35,517 nucleotides of DNA from Planotetraspora sp. A-T 1434 (GCF_025420585.1 NZ_JAOEGB010000044.1:1-35517); one strand, 5' to 3'; counted from the stretch's first letter, positions 17,286 to 27,462 are shown. Numbers and translations: made by a program. The notes: generated by a model from the sequence alone, not told the origin.

Positions 17286-17348
17286 TAACCGTTCTGACCG
17301 GTGACGAAAGACTCCCATAGCCTTGCGTCACCAGTCAAGGAGGTGAGA
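17286..17348. promoter_or_regulatory. Paired 21-bp sites (GTCACC-N9-GGTGAC type), pair 1
   Basis: The first site, 17286-17306, has a degenerate left half (GTAACC) and a perfect right half (GGTGAC). The second, 17328-17348, is GTCACC-N9-GGTGAG with AGTCAA in the spacer. Starts are 42 bp apart, four helical turns, so a bound dimer pair would lie on one face. The first site is 20 bp from the SRPBCC start codon. Confidence 0.6.
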
Positions 17349-17349
17349 C

Positions 17350-17648
17350 GGGGATACGCGCACGATTGCTGCGGCCGTGCGGCACCGGCCGCTCACCGGC
17401 TTCCCGCACCGGCAGAAAACTGACTTACGCCACATCCTTCGCGGTCGGTACGGCGGCACGTCCCGGCGTCTCCCTTCCGCCTGCGGGGCTCTTCCCCACC
17501 CCCTCACGAGCGACGCGCCGCCCTCGAGGTTTCCGTCAACTGCGCCGCTCGAGCCCGCCCGTTGACCGTCAAGTGACCGATGTGCGGGTTCCACGCCCGG
17601 CCAAGAGTTGTAGGTGCACACTTCGTCCCACGGAGGGGAACTCCTGTC
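17350..17648. other. Intergenic, no gene seen
   Basis: About 300 bp between the paired repeats and the SsgA-like gene. Short frames exist on both strands but lack ribosome sites and protein-like composition. The SsgA-like promoter must lie here; TAGGTG at 17611 is the only -10 candidate and has no clear -35. Confidence 0.3.
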
Positions 17649-18116
17649 ATGCACCGTGACCAGTCACGACTGCGGGCGCGTTCGGCGCCTGAGCAGGTGC
17701 CTTCGCTGTTCCTGGATCTCGACCAGATGCTGGATGAATTCACCCGGCTGCCGATCCGGGCGGAATTCCGTTTCGACCCGGAGATGCCGGCGGTGATCAC
17801 GGTCGAGTTCCTGCCGGAACGAGGACCGACGCTCATCTGGCGCATCGGCCGCGAACTCCTCCACCGCGGCCTGACGTCGATGAGCGGCTCCGGCGACGTA
17901 CGGATGTGGCCGACGCTGCCCGGTAAGCGCCCCTCGTCGTGGCTGCTTCTCGAATCGCAGGAGGTGGAGGCCTTGTTCGAGCTGCCCACCGCGCCACTGG
18001 CGGAGTGGCTCGACGCCACCTATCGGATCACGTCGGCCGAGGCGGAGATGGACGGTCTGGACTGGGACGACTTCCTCATGAAGCTGCTCGGCGGTCAGGG
18101 GACGTCATCCGGATGA
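17649..18116 (+). CDS. SsgA-like (SALP) sporulation/cell-division regulator
   Basis: 155 aa from the ATG at 17649, with GGAGGGG upstream. It matches the SsgA/SsgB family in layout: an early strand pair (IRAEFRFDPEMPAVITVEF), then PTLIWRIGRELLHRGL (the 'W.f.RELL..Gl' signature), GSGDVRMWP, then SWLLLESQEVEALFELP, and a C-terminal acidic region ending DWDDFLMKLL. SALPs are restricted to spore-forming actinomycetes and position or time septation and wall remodelling. The leading ~20 residues are an extra basic tail. No partner genes are adjacent. Confidence 0.9.
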   Translation: MHRDQSRLRARSAPEQVPSLFLDLDQMLDEFTRLPIRAEFRFDPEMPAVITVEFLPERGPTLIWRIGRELLHRGLTSMSGSGDVRMWPTLPGKRPSSWLLLESQEVEALFELPTAPLAEWLDATYRITSAEAEMDGLDWDDFLMKLLGGQGTSSG

Positions 18117-18198
18117 CCGGGCCCTGTCCGAGATGAGGACGGCTTCGGCTGACGGCATGAGGCCCGCCCGGGACCGGACGGGGCTGGCACGAAAGACA

Positions 18199-18231
18199 TC
18201 CCGGCCCGCGCCATAAGGGCACAGGCCGGGA
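18199..18231. terminator. Possible bidirectional terminator
   Basis: TCCCGGCC and GGCCGGGA form a perfect 8-bp stem with a 17-nt loop between the convergent SsgA-like and membrane-protein genes. Confidence 0.35.
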
Positions 18232-18253
18232 CGGAACAGCAGGGGCTGAGCGG

Positions 18254-18844
18254 TCAGACGGTCCGGGTGCGCAGCTGGCGGGACTTCCAGCCCAGCAGGC
18301 CGGCCTGGACGATGAAGAACACCCCACCGCCCGTGGCGTAGACCGACAGCACGTCGAGCGAGGGGGCGTCGCCCGCGGCCTGGATGTTGTAGAAGATGCC
18401 GACGACGAAGGACAGGCCGCCCGCGATCAGCACCGGCCAATGCTTGCCCAGCTCGGGACCGCGCCGCCGGAGCCCGACCGCCACCTGGGCCGCTCCGGAG
18501 ACGACAGCCCAGGCGCCGAACACGTGGAGCACCGGCGCCACGCCACCGGCCCCGGCGACGCCGACCGCGATGGCGGCGATCGTGCTCAGCACCCCGTTGA
18601 ACGCCGTGACCCGGCGCTCCGACCCGTCGGCGAGGGTCCGGTAGTCGATCAGCGAGGACACCGCGTCGATCAGCGGGTAGACGACCAGCAGCGTGATCGC
18701 CACGGCGTCGACGTGCTCATGGGCTCCGGCGAACGCCACGGCCCACACCACGGCCAGCACGCCGCGGCCCAGGTACAGCCTCAGCAGGGAGGAGCGCTCG
18801 CCCGTCGCCGCCGGGTTCGACGGCGTCGATGTCTGCGTGCTCAT
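18254..18844 (-). CDS. Small multi-pass membrane protein (DUF308/HdeD-like)
   Basis: 196 aa from the ATG at 18844, with AAAGG upstream. After a polar N-terminus (MSTQTSTPSNPAATGERSS) there are about six hydrophobic helices, including VLAVVWAVAFAGAH, AVAITLLVVYPLIDAVSSLI, AIAVGVAGAGGVAPVL and FGAWAVVSGAAQVAVGLRRR. This pattern, including the DAVSSLIDY loop, resembles DUF308/HdeD-type membrane proteins, some of which are stress-linked; the exact role is not known. It starts 44 bp after the tannase stop on the same strand and is probably co-transcribed. The C-terminus is basic (GWKSRQLRTRTV). Confidence 0.85.
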   Translation of the reverse strand: MSTQTSTPSNPAATGERSSLLRLYLGRGVLAVVWAVAFAGAHEHVDAVAITLLVVYPLIDAVSSLIDYRTLADGSERRVTAFNGVLSTIAAIAVGVAGAGGVAPVLHVFGAWAVVSGAAQVAVGLRRRGPELGKHWPVLIAGGLSFVVGIFYNIQAAGDAPSLDVLSVYATGGGVFFIVQAGLLGWKSRQLRTRTV

Positions 18845-18888
18845 GATGGTTCGGCCTTTCTCAGGTCGTCGGGCGGTCGGCTGACTGG

Positions 18889-20508
18889 TCAGTGCCGGGA
18901 CGGGGAGACGCACCGGAAGCTGGAGGCGGCAGCCAGGTCGCCGTGGCCCTTGTAGCGGGACACCGACGGGTAGCTGCACAGGTCACGGGTGACCTGCTCA
19001 CCGGTGGAGTTGATCAGCGTGGCGGGCAACGTCTTCGGCGCCTTGCCGTGCTCGACCCAGGCGGTCAGGGCGGCGAGGCCGTCGGCCGAGCCGTCGCTGC
19101 CGTTGAGGCCGCAGTGGTTGGTGCCCGGAGCGAGGAAGAGGCGGTAGAAGTCGTCGACCCGCTTGGAGCCGCCCATCTCCCGCTCGACCTGCTTGCGGTA
19201 CTCCACGGTGCCCTGGGTGGGGATGTACTGGTCGGCCTGGCCGTGCCAGGTCAGGAGCTTGGCGCCGGACTTGCGGAAGGCGGACAGGTCCGGGTCATCC
19301 GTGCCGATAATCTCGTCGTACTCGGCCTCGGACTGCTTGAACAGCTGCGTGAACTGGCTGTAGGTGATCGTCGAGAGGTCGAAGGACGGGTCCTTCTTCA
19401 GCCAGAGCTGGACCCACAGGGCGGGCACCGGGAACGGCGCTCCCGTGACGTTGCCGTTGGCGTCCGGCGGATTAACGGCCGCCAGGCCCTGCAGGTCGGC
19501 CCCGATCGGGACGCCGGACCACAGCTTCTTGCCCGACGGGGTGCGCGGGCCGTCCCAGATCTTGCGGACCACGGTCGCGTCGGCCGCCGTGATGGTCAGC
19601 TCCTTGCCGTTGCACACGACCTTGGTGCCGATCAGCCGGCGCGGGTCGAAGTCGCAGCGGGACGCGTCGTTGACCAGGCCGTCCCTGGCGCCGTCGAGCG
19701 GGTCACAGGCCTTGACGGCGGCGTCGGTGAAGGCCTTGAACTCGCAGGAGGCCGGGTAGGTCTTCTGGTTGTTCATGACCACCTGCGGCCACAGGGTGGC
19801 GACCTCGAACTCAGTCCAGCTGATGGCGGGTGCGTCGGCGAGGATGCCGTCGTAGTCGTCGGGGTAGCGCTGGGCCTCCATGTAGCCCTGGCGCCCGCCG
19901 GTGGAGCAGCCGGTGAAGTAGGAGTAGGCGGCGCGCTTGCCGTAGGCCGCGTCGACGACGTCCTTGCCGACGACCGCCGCCTCGTGCTGGGAGCGGGAGG
20001 CGAAGTTCTTCAGCAGCGCGTTGTTGACCTGGCCCTTGCTGTTCAGCACCCAGCTGACGTCCAGGGCGTCACCGACGCCGGCGTCGGTGGTGGTCGCGGC
20101 GTAGCCGCTCTTGACGGCGTTGCCCATACCGACACCGTTGTCACCGGCGAGGAAGGCGGCGCCGCCGAGCGCCTGGAAGCGGCCGTTCCAGCCCGTCTCG
20201 GGCAGCCAGGTCTGCACCTTGGCGTGGTCGCCGTCGCCCGGGTGGGTGAGGGTGACCGTCACCTGGCAGAAGGCCGGGACATCGTCGACCACGCCCTGCA
20301 GGATCCCGGTGCCGTGGATGGTGCCGCCCGGCTGGCGGACCGCCGTCACGGACTCCACCTCGGTGCCGGCCGGGGCCTTCACGGACGGCGTCGAGCAGGT
20401 GAGGGGCGCGGAGGCGAAGCTGTTCTGGGTCGCCGCCTCCGCGGTCGGCAGGTACACCGCCGCAGTCAGCGGCACACTGGCCGCAAGGACAGTCAGAAGT
20501 CGTTTCAT
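18889..20508 (-). CDS. Secreted tannase/feruloyl esterase family hydrolase
   Basis: 539 aa from the ATG at 20508, chosen because MKRLLTVLAASVPLTAAVYL opens a Sec signal peptide with cleavage near AEA and GGGAAAG precedes it. The family's CS-D-HC motif is complete: Cys201-Ser202 in TGCSTGGRQG, Asp426 in WHGQADQYIP, and His465-Cys466 in GTNHCG. In known members the two Cys form a disulfide that brings Ser and His together. There are further Cys pairs typical of extracellular enzymes. It would release phenolic acids from plant-derived esters. A 21-bp GTCACC-N9-GGTGAC repeat lies 180 bp upstream, and the membrane-protein gene follows closely. Confidence 0.94.
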   Translation of the reverse strand: MKRLLTVLAASVPLTAAVYLPTAEAATQNSFASAPLTCSTPSVKAPAGTEVESVTAVRQPGGTIHGTGILQGVVDDVPAFCQVTVTLTHPGDGDHAKVQTWLPETGWNGRFQALGGAAFLAGDNGVGMGNAVKSGYAATTTDAGVGDALDVSWVLNSKGQVNNALLKNFASRSQHEAAVVGKDVVDAAYGKRAAYSYFTGCSTGGRQGYMEAQRYPDDYDGILADAPAISWTEFEVATLWPQVVMNNQKTYPASCEFKAFTDAAVKACDPLDGARDGLVNDASRCDFDPRRLIGTKVVCNGKELTITAADATVVRKIWDGPRTPSGKKLWSGVPIGADLQGLAAVNPPDANGNVTGAPFPVPALWVQLWLKKDPSFDLSTITYSQFTQLFKQSEAEYDEIIGTDDPDLSAFRKSGAKLLTWHGQADQYIPTQGTVEYRKQVEREMGGSKRVDDFYRLFLAPGTNHCGLNGSDGSADGLAALTAWVEHGKAPKTLPATLINSTGEQVTRDLCSYPSVSRYKGHGDLAAASSFRCVSPSRH

Positions 20509-20687
20509 TGCTTTCCCATTCCAAACGTAGGTGTGCGCCTGGCTGTGACGACACGTATGCACATCACATGAGCAGGGCAGTGGGTGTGTCGACGGGTTCA
20601 CCGCGGACGACGTCCGCGTACATGTCTCCGTGACCTCGGTATACGACCCGAGGCAACCTCGGTTCCCCGAAGACTGATCCAGACCTT

Positions 20688-20708
20688 ATCACCAGTTAAA
20701 CCGGTGAC
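20688..20708. promoter_or_regulatory. Single 21-bp site of the GTCACC-N9-GGTGAC type
   Basis: ATCACC-N9-GGTGAC with AGTTAA in the spacer, followed by GAAAGG as in the 17286 copy (GAAAGA). It is 180 bp upstream of the tannase start. No second site with 42-bp spacing was found. Confidence 0.55.
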
Positions 20709-20947
20709 GAAAGGGGGGTGGTTCGAATTCAGGTGATCGCGCGGGCCGGATGCCCTCGGACTGGTCCCACTCTGGCCGAGCTTCACATACCCCAGACAAC
20801 AGTCGGTTGACGGTCCGCGCCCAATGGCCTCACCCGGGCCCCGCAAGGAGTGTTGGGTCATTCGACGGTCCCCGGCCGCTCGGAGAGGTGTTCCACGTGT
20901 GCGCCGGACGAGCCCACACGCGTGAACACTGTCGGGCCACTGTGATC

Positions 20948-20968
20948 ATCACCGGCTTAGATGGTGAC
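20948..20968. promoter_or_regulatory. Single 21-bp site of the GTCACC-N9-GGTGAC type
   Basis: ATCACC-N9-GGTGAC whose spacer ends AGAT, as in the copy at the CGNR start. It is 350 bp before the first ABC-F start and may serve that transcript or a lost gene. Confidence 0.5.
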
Positions 20969-21053
20969 GATGGTGGCATGGCCGTCCCGGTCTGTCAACA
21001 ACACGGCGAAGGGGATACATGACGGCGTCAGCACGCTCGACATGTGCCGATGC

Positions 21054-21067
21054 TCACACATGTGTGA
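21054..21067. promoter_or_regulatory. Perfect 14-bp palindrome
   Basis: TCACACATGTGTGA reads the same on both strands. Its core ACACATGTGT is identical to the operator-like palindrome at 30805-30814 before the thioesterase gene. It lies about 45 bp before a possible -10 of the ABC-F leader transcript. Confidence 0.4.
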
Positions 21068-21156
21068 CCCGGGTGACAACCCCGACCGCCCATGCAGCGG
21101 TCGACAGCTGCTAGGCTGTCGGCAACGTAGAGACCGTGGATCGAGGAGTCGTAGAC

Positions 21157-21186
21157 GTGGTGGGTGACGACGACATCTCCGGGTGA
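21157..21186 (+). CDS. Putative leader peptide (uORF) of the ABC-F operon
   Basis: A 9-codon frame MVGDDDISG followed by TGA, with an excellent GAGGAG 8 nt before its GTG. It ends 131 bp before the ABC-F start codon and overlaps one arm of a predicted RNA hairpin. In known antibiotic-responsive ABC-F leaders, stalling on such a short uORF opens an attenuator. The assignment is inferred from layout alone. Confidence 0.4.
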   Translation: MVGDDDISG

Positions 21187-21260
21187 GATCCGGATCTGAC
21201 CGGCCACCGGACGGCGCTTGGGAGCGCCGCCGACGTGGCCCGTTCGTCGTACCCCTTTGT
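21162..21260 (+). promoter_or_regulatory. Predicted attenuator structure in the ABC-F leader
   Basis: Bases 21162-21173 (GGGTGACGACGA, inside the uORF) can pair with 21244-21254 (TCGTCGTACCC) with one bulge. This encloses a second hairpin: outer GGCCAC/GTGGCC (21202-21207 with 21235-21240) and inner CGGCGCT-TGGG-AGCGCCG (21212-21229). The outer stem is followed by CCTTTGTT. A ribosome on the uORF would break the outer pairing. This fits transcription attenuation upstream of resistance ABC-F genes. Confidence 0.45.
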
Positions 21261-21317
21261 TCACGTCTGCCCAGGGCAGAAATCTCTCTGTCCTCAACCT
21301 GCCCGAGGTCGCCTCTC

Positions 21318-22952
<1,635 letters not shown>

Positions 22953-23029
22953 GCCGTCGGCGTGTGCAGTGGCCCGTCCGAGGCCGTGCGCCCGGCGGGC
23001 CGACCACCGATCATGTTGGACGGTTCCCC

Positions 23030-24676
23030 ATGCCCCAGCCCGCTCTGCTCGCCCACGACCTCGTCCGCGTCCTGGGCGGCCGACGCGTCCTCGACGGCGT
23101 CTCCCTGACCGCCTCCCCCGGCCACCGCATCGGCCTGATCGGGGAGAACGGCGTCGGCAAGTCCACCCTGCTGCGCCTGCTCGCCGGCGTGGACGAACCC
23201 GACGCCGGAACCGTCTCGCGCCCCGGCAACCTCGGCTTCCTGCACCAGGAGATGCCGTTCGACGCCGCCTCGACCATCGCCGCAGTGCTGGACGAGGCGC
23301 TGCGCGAGGCCCGCGAGGACCTCGCGGAGCTGGAACGGCTCAGCGAGGAGCTCGCCCGCGTCCCGGAGGACGACCCCGGTCACCGAGAACTCCTCGACGC
23401 CTACGGCAGGCGGCTGGAGCGGGCCCAGGACCGGGAGTCCTGGGACGCCGACCGCCGCGCGGCCCTCGTGCTGGACGGCCTGGGCCTCGGCACGGTCGGG
23501 CACGACCGCACGCTCGGCTCGCTCTCCGGCGGGCAGCGCAGCCGGCTGGCGCTGGCCGCGTTGCTCGTCCGGCGGCCGTCGGCGCTGTTGCTGGACGAAC
23601 CGACCAACCACCTCGACGACGGCGCCGCCGCCTTCCTCGAGGAGCAGATCCGCGGCCTGCCCGGGACCGTGGTCGTCGCCAGCCACGACCGGGCGTTCCT
23701 CGACGCTGTCTGCACCGACCTGATCGACCTCGACCCGGCGGTGGACGGCCCGGTCCGCTACGGCGGCGACTACAGCGCCTACCTGGGCGAGAAGCGCGCC
23801 GAGCGGGAGCGCTGGGAGCGGCGGTACGCCGAGGAGCAGGAGGAGCTGGCGGCGATAAGGCACTCGGCGGGGGTGACCGCGCACCTGGTCGCACCGGACC
23901 GGGGGCGGCGCGACAACGAGAAGATGGGGTACGGCCACCGGGCCGGCCGGGTGCAGAACCAGATCTCCCGCCGGGTGCGCAACGCGACCCGGCGGCTGGA
24001 GGAACTGGAGCGCACGCAGGTCGCCGAACCGCCGCAGCCGCTGCGGTTCGCGGCCGCGGAACTGGCCGCGCGTGCGGAGGACGGCCCCGAGCCGCTGGTG
24101 TCTCTGCGGGACGTGCGGGTGCCCGGCCGGCTCGTGCTGGACGGCCTGGAGGTGTCGGCGGCCGACCGGCTGCTGGTCACGGGCGGCAACGGGGCGGGCA
24201 AGTCGACGCTGCTCGCCGTGCTCGCCGGACGTCTACCGGCTGACGGCGAGGTGCGCAGGCGGCGCGGACTGACGGTGGGGCTGCTCACCCAGGACACCGT
24301 GTTTGACCGGCCCGACCGCACGGTCCGGGACACCTACGAGCTGTCGCTCGGCAGCAGGCGGGCCGAGAAGGTGCCGCTGGGCTCGCTCGGTCTGATGCAC
24401 GAGGCGGACCTGGACAAACCGGTCGGACGGCTGTCGGTGGGGCAGCGCAGGCGGCTCGCGCTGGCCCTCCTGGTGGCCCGCCCGCCGCAGCTCCTGCTGC
24501 TCGACGAGCCCACCAACCACCTCTCCCCACGCCTGTGCGACGAGCTGGAGGCGGCGCTGGGCACGGGCCCAGGCGCGATCGTCGTCGCGAGCCACGACCG
24601 CTGGCTGCGTCGGCGGTGGCAGGGCCGGGAACTCCGGCTGGAACCGGGGCAGCGGGAGATCTCTTCCGGGCCCTGA
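23030..24676 (+). CDS. Second ABC-F family ATPase, antibiotic-resistance type
   Basis: 548 aa from the ATG at 23030. Domain 1 has Walker A GENGVGKST (38-46), LSGGQ (165-169) and LLLDEPTNHLDD (about 186-197). The linker (about 240-330) carries RAERERWERRYAEEQEEL, GYGHRAGRVQNQISRRVRNA and RRLEELERTQV. Domain 2 has GGNGAGKST (385-393), a variant signature LSVGQ (468-472) and LDEPTNHLSP. The HRAG/ISRRVRNA linker type is the one seen in macrolide- and lincosamide-resistance ABC-F proteins of producers such as TlrC, OleB and LmrC, by recollection. It is not close in sequence to its neighbour, so it is not a recent duplicate. It is probably in one transcript with the first ABC-F gene. The role is inferred as ribosome protection. 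Confidence 0.94.
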   Translation: MPQPALLAHDLVRVLGGRRVLDGVSLTASPGHRIGLIGENGVGKSTLLRLLAGVDEPDAGTVSRPGNLGFLHQEMPFDAASTIAAVLDEALREAREDLAELERLSEELARVPEDDPGHRELLDAYGRRLERAQDRESWDADRRAALVLDGLGLGTVGHDRTLGSLSGGQRSRLALAALLVRRPSALLLDEPTNHLDDGAAAFLEEQIRGLPGTVVVASHDRAFLDAVCTDLIDLDPAVDGPVRYGGDYSAYLGEKRAERERWERRYAEEQEELAAIRHSAGVTAHLVAPDRGRRDNEKMGYGHRAGRVQNQISRRVRNATRRLEELERTQVAEPPQPLRFAAAELAARAEDGPEPLVSLRDVRVPGRLVLDGLEVSAADRLLVTGGNGAGKSTLLAVLAGRLPADGEVRRRRGLTVGLLTQDTVFDRPDRTVRDTYELSLGSRRAEKVPLGSLGLMHEADLDKPVGRLSVGQRRRLALALLVARPPQLLLLDEPTNHLSPRLCDELEAALGTGPGAIVVASHDRWLRRRWQGRELRLEPGQREISSGP

Positions 24677-24677
24677 C

Positions 24678-24696
24678 CCCCGCCCACCGCGCGGGG
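24678..24696 (+). terminator. Possible terminator after the ABC-F pair
   Basis: CCCCGC-N7-GCGGGG, with flanking A and T able to extend the stem, directly follows the second ABC-F stop and separates it from the CGNR control sites. Confidence 0.35.
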
Positions 24697-24727
24697 TGCC
24701 GTACGATCGCGACCACGCTCCGCCGGG

Positions 24728-24789
24728 AACACCGTCTGGAACGGTGACGATCCTTGCGCTCCGTAGTAGTCACCCGTCAAGATGGTGAT
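24728..24789. promoter_or_regulatory. Paired 21-bp sites (GTCACC-N9-GGTGAC type) at the CGNR start, pair 2
   Basis: The first site, 24728-24748, has a weak left half (AACACC) and a perfect GGTGAC. The second, 24769-24789, is GTCACC-N9-GGTGAT with CGTCAA in the spacer. The starts are 41 bp apart, matching the other pairs. The second site abuts the GTG at 24790, so a bound protein would block translation or transcription start. This suggests autoregulation. Confidence 0.6.
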
Positions 24790-25353
24790 GTGAATCTTAA
24801 CCACGTCTTCGTGTGCGGGCACCCGGCCCTCGACTTTGCGGCCACCCTCCGTGCCCGGCGCTCGACCCGGTTCGAGATGTTCGTGACGCCGGAGCGGCTG
24901 AACGCCTGGTACCTGGAGTCCGGACTCGTGGACACGATCACGCCCAGCGAGGAGGACGACGTCCGGGCGGCGACTACCGTGCGCGAGGCCATCTACCAGC
25001 TCGTCACGAACCGCTGTCACGGTGAGGAGTTCCACCGGGAAGCGCTCGCCGTGGTCAACGCCGCCGCGCGGAAGACCCCCGTGACGCCGCAGCTCACCAT
25101 GACCGGGCGGCACACCGATGCGACTCCCGACCAGGCCCTGGCGACCGTCGCCCGGCAGGCCGTCGAGCTGCTCAGCGGCCCGGACGTCCCCCTGCTGAAA
25201 GAGTGCGGCAACCCGGAGTGCACGCGGGTCTACATCGACTGTTCCCGGGGCATGCGGCGGCAGTGGTGCGGGATGGAGTCCTGCGGCAACAAGATCAAGG
25301 CTGCCGCCTACCGCGCCCGCAAGAAGACCGCGCCCGCCGTGGCCGCGCGCTGA
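24790..25353 (+). CDS. CGNR zinc-finger protein with ABATE domain, putative regulator
   Basis: 187 aa from the GTG at 24790; a TTG at 24754 with GGTGAC before it would add 12 residues. The N-terminal ABATE-type domain begins FVCGHPALDFAATLRAR and runs to about residue 125 (TPERLNAWYLESG, ATTVREAIYQLV). The C-terminal CGNR finger (138-175) is ECGNPEC, then a central YIDCSRGMRRQWC and ESCGNKIKAAAYRARK. Cys139, 144, 160 and 165 are the likely zinc ligands, and the CGNR tetrad is CGNK here. These proteins are predicted stress-responsive transcription regulators, with little direct biochemistry known to me. Two 21-bp repeats overlap its start region, and the same repeat flanks several neighbouring genes, so it is the leading candidate for the protein that binds them (inference). 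Confidence 0.9.
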   Translation: MNLNHVFVCGHPALDFAATLRARRSTRFEMFVTPERLNAWYLESGLVDTITPSEEDDVRAATTVREAIYQLVTNRCHGEEFHREALAVVNAAARKTPVTPQLTMTGRHTDATPDQALATVARQAVELLSGPDVPLLKECGNPECTRVYIDCSRGMRRQWCGMESCGNKIKAAAYRARKKTAPAVAAR

Positions 25354-25395
25354 CCCCTGGCCCCGGGCATCGCGCGGTCACGACGGAGGCGGGGC

Positions 25396-25827
25396 TCAGT
25401 CGGCCGCGAGCGCCTTGAGGGTCTTGCGGGCACCTACTTCGTCAGCATTCTTCCCCGGGCCCAGCGCACGGACCGCCGGAAGGTGGCGTACACGTGGTCC
25501 CGGCCGGAAAGGGGCTCGTGGTCCAGGAAGCCGAAGACCAGATGCGGCCCGCCACGCGGGGTGCAGCCGGTCACCGCCTTTCGGAGCCTGACGACGTCCT
25601 CGTCGGGGACGGTGGGGATCAGCTCCTCAGCAGCGGCTCCTCGGCGGCGAGGTGTCCGGCCGGCACGCCCCGGATCCGGTGGGAGGCGAGCGTCCCCTCC
25701 TCATCGCGTGCCCGCAGCTCACCGACGACCCGCCGACCCGGCGCGCCTCGGCGATCCGTTCGATCACGCTCTCCAGCGCGTCGAGCCCCTCGTCCAGCGC
25801 ATCGTCCTCCTCGGTCAGCCGGTGCAC
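25396..25827 (-). pseudogene. Multiply frameshifted unidentified gene
   Basis: Several minus-strand frames join into one coherent protein of about 145 aa. From the GTG at 25827 it reads HRLTEEDDALDEGLDALES and then VIERIAEARRVGG. After one shift it reads VGELRARDEEGTLASHRI. After a second shift it reads EELIPTVPDEDVVRLRKAVT and then GGPHLVFGFLDHEPLSGRDH. After a third shift near 25455 it ends GARKTLKALAAD, stopping at 25396-25398. The codon bias is coding-like throughout. I do not recognise the family. At least three separate shifts make true decay more likely than one sequencing error. It converges with the CGNR gene. Confidence 0.5.
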
Positions 25828-25979
25828 ACGGCCACCGGACGGGTCGGTGCCGGACGGTACGGTTCCAGTAACACGTGTGTAGCGCGCCGCTCCGTCCCGG
25901 CCACACGCCGGTGTGGGACATCGGTCGCCGACGCGGCAGAGCGTACGGGGAACCGGCAGACGAGTCGGTCCTCAGGACC

Positions 25980-26490
25980 GTGCCGTGTACGACGTGCCCG
26001 TTCTCATGCACCGGGAAGAAGTGCCGCACGCCCGCCGCGACTTCCTCAACCAGGTGTCGGACAGGTACTCCCGCAGGCCTGGCGGCCCGGTGTGCTCCCG
26101 TGGGCCCTGCACGCCCTGAGAGCCGGAGGAACCGCCCATGTTCCGATCTGCGAGCCGCGGGCCTTCCCCGCGCCGGGAGCACTGGACCTGCCCGGCGCCC
26201 CCACTCCCGTGCACACACCGGGACATTCCAAGGGCCACTGTGCCTACCACCTGCCCGAGAGCGGCGTCCTGATCACCGGCGACGGCCTGGTGACCGCGCA
26301 TCCCACGTCGCGGACCAGCGGCCCGCAGCTTCTGCCCGACATGTTCCACACCGACCGTGCCCGGGCCCTCGTCTTCCTGGACGCGATCGAGCGCGTGGAC
26401 GCGGGTGTCCTCCTGCCGGGCCACGGACCCGTGCACCATGGTTCGGCGAAGGAGGCCGCACTGGCGGCCCGCGAGCGCGCCGTGAAGTGA
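25980..26490 (+). pseudogene. 5'-truncated, frameshifted metallo-beta-lactamase-fold hydrolase
   Basis: The C-terminal two thirds of an MBL-fold hydrolase remain. In one frame DVPVLMHREEVPHARRDF lies near 25990-26050. After a shift near 26085 the text continues PGVLPWALHALRAGGTAHV. Then PVHTPGHSKGHCAYHLPESG carries a metal-ligand His, VLITGDGLVTAHP the bridging Asp, and VLLPGHGPVHHG the final His. The first metal motif HxHxDH is absent from the DNA upstream, so no active enzyme can be made. A strong hairpin terminates this stretch. Confidence 0.65.
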
Positions 26491-26557
26491 CAGCCCCGGA
26501 CCCGCAAGGCGAGACGACACTCGTCCCCTCGTCCCCCGGACGGCGGAACACGGTTCA

Positions 26558-26592
26558 CACCTGACCGATGCCAGATTGGGATCGGTCAGGTG
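26558..26592 (+). terminator. Strong hairpin after the MBL remnant
   Basis: CACCTGACCGAT and ATCGGTCAGGTG form a perfect 12-bp stem with an 11-nt loop, 68 bp after the stop. No U-tract. It could also be a symmetric operator. Confidence 0.6.
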
Positions 26593-26880
26593 GGACCGGT
26601 TGCCGGACCGACCACGGCCGCGTCCGACACAACGGTCCATAAGGGGTCTTCACGGGCGGTTCGACGACACACTTACCGGGCAGCCTGTTCGGAGGTAACC
26701 TCGTGCGAGTGGCGGTCGCGCCCCTTGGGCGGTCGAGGAAAGCCAGCACTCCTACGTGCCCAGGCACATCGGCGCTTATCGTGAGTGAACATGCCCGACG
26801 AACCGTTGACACTTATCAGCACGGGACCCTCGGCGTGGGTACTATGCGCAACGTCATACATATCGAGGGAGTGAACGGTT
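26593..26880. other. Intergenic, no gene seen
   Basis: About 290 bp. TTGACA (26806-26811) and TACTAT (26840-26845) stand out but are 28 nt apart, too far for one ordinary promoter. The GTG at 26881 is preceded by GAGGGAG. Confidence 0.3.
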
Positions 26881-27435
26881 GTGACCAGCCAATCAGCCGC
26901 CACGCTCCGGTCGCGGTACATGGAACAGGCCGCGTCGGACTTGGAGGAGAACCGTCGGCAACAGCAGGAGCTGGCGGAGAGGCTCACGGTGTTGAAACAG
27001 GAGGAAGCCCTCCTGGCCGACATCCTGAACCTCGCCGAGCGGTACGAGAGCTTCGCGGACGCCTCGCGTCTGCCCGAGCAGGCGCAGGACGAGCCCGCTG
27101 TCGCGAAAGCGAAGCGAGCCGCTTCGCGGCGATCGGCGCCGGTCAGGACCGCTCCGGCGGGCAAGGCGGTGAAGGCCGGCGCGAAGGAGAAGTCGCGCCA
27201 GCCTCTGCTCGGTGACCTCCTGGCGGACCTGCTCGGCAACCACGACGAGCCACGTCTGGCGAACGAGCTGCGGGACGAGCTCCTGGGGAAGTACCCGGAC
27301 CGCAACCCCACACCGCAGGTGGTGCGGAACACACTCGACTCCCTGGTCGCCAAGGGACGCATCCGGCGTCACAAGCAACGGCGATCCGTCATGTACACCC
27401 TCGTGAAGCCGGGCGCGGCGAGCGACGCCGAATAA
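26881..27435 (+). CDS. Coiled-coil protein with C-terminal winged-helix-like domain
   Basis: 184 aa from the GTG at 26881. Residues 10-60 are a strongly predicted coiled coil (MEQAASDLEENRRQQQELA and then ERLTVLKQEEALLADIL). Residues 75-105 are a basic Ala/Lys/Arg linker (AKAKRAASRRSAPVR). Residues 110-178 resemble a winged helix: DLLADLLGNHDEPRLANELR, TPQVVRNTLDSLVAKGRI, then RRHKQRRSVMYTLV as the beta wing. This layout suits a DNA-binding protein that dimerises through its N-terminus. I recognise similar uncharacterised actinomycete regulatory proteins but no named family. It stands alone between decayed genes. Confidence 0.75.
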   Translation: MTSQSAATLRSRYMEQAASDLEENRRQQQELAERLTVLKQEEALLADILNLAERYESFADASRLPEQAQDEPAVAKAKRAASRRSAPVRTAPAGKAVKAGAKEKSRQPLLGDLLADLLGNHDEPRLANELRDELLGKYPDRNPTPQVVRNTLDSLVAKGRIRRHKQRRSVMYTLVKPGAASDAE

Positions 27436-27462
27436 CACCTCCGCCCGACCCGCGAGCGGTGG

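Larger units (their letters stand above)
20509..21156. other. Long divergent intergenic region
   Basis: About 650 bp between the tannase gene and the ABC-F leader. No gene is supported. It contains two GTCACC-type repeats, CGCGGAC-GAC-GTCCGCG near 20602, CGAGG-CAA-CCTCG near 20650 and the TCACACATGTGTGA palindrome. A TAGGCT hexamer (21112-21117) could be the -10 of the ABC-F transcript, without a clear -35. Confidence 0.4.

Noticed and set aside
18892-20571. 559-aa plus-strand frame over the tannase gene
   Set aside because: It is the antisense shadow of the tannase gene, which has a complete catalytic motif and signal peptide.
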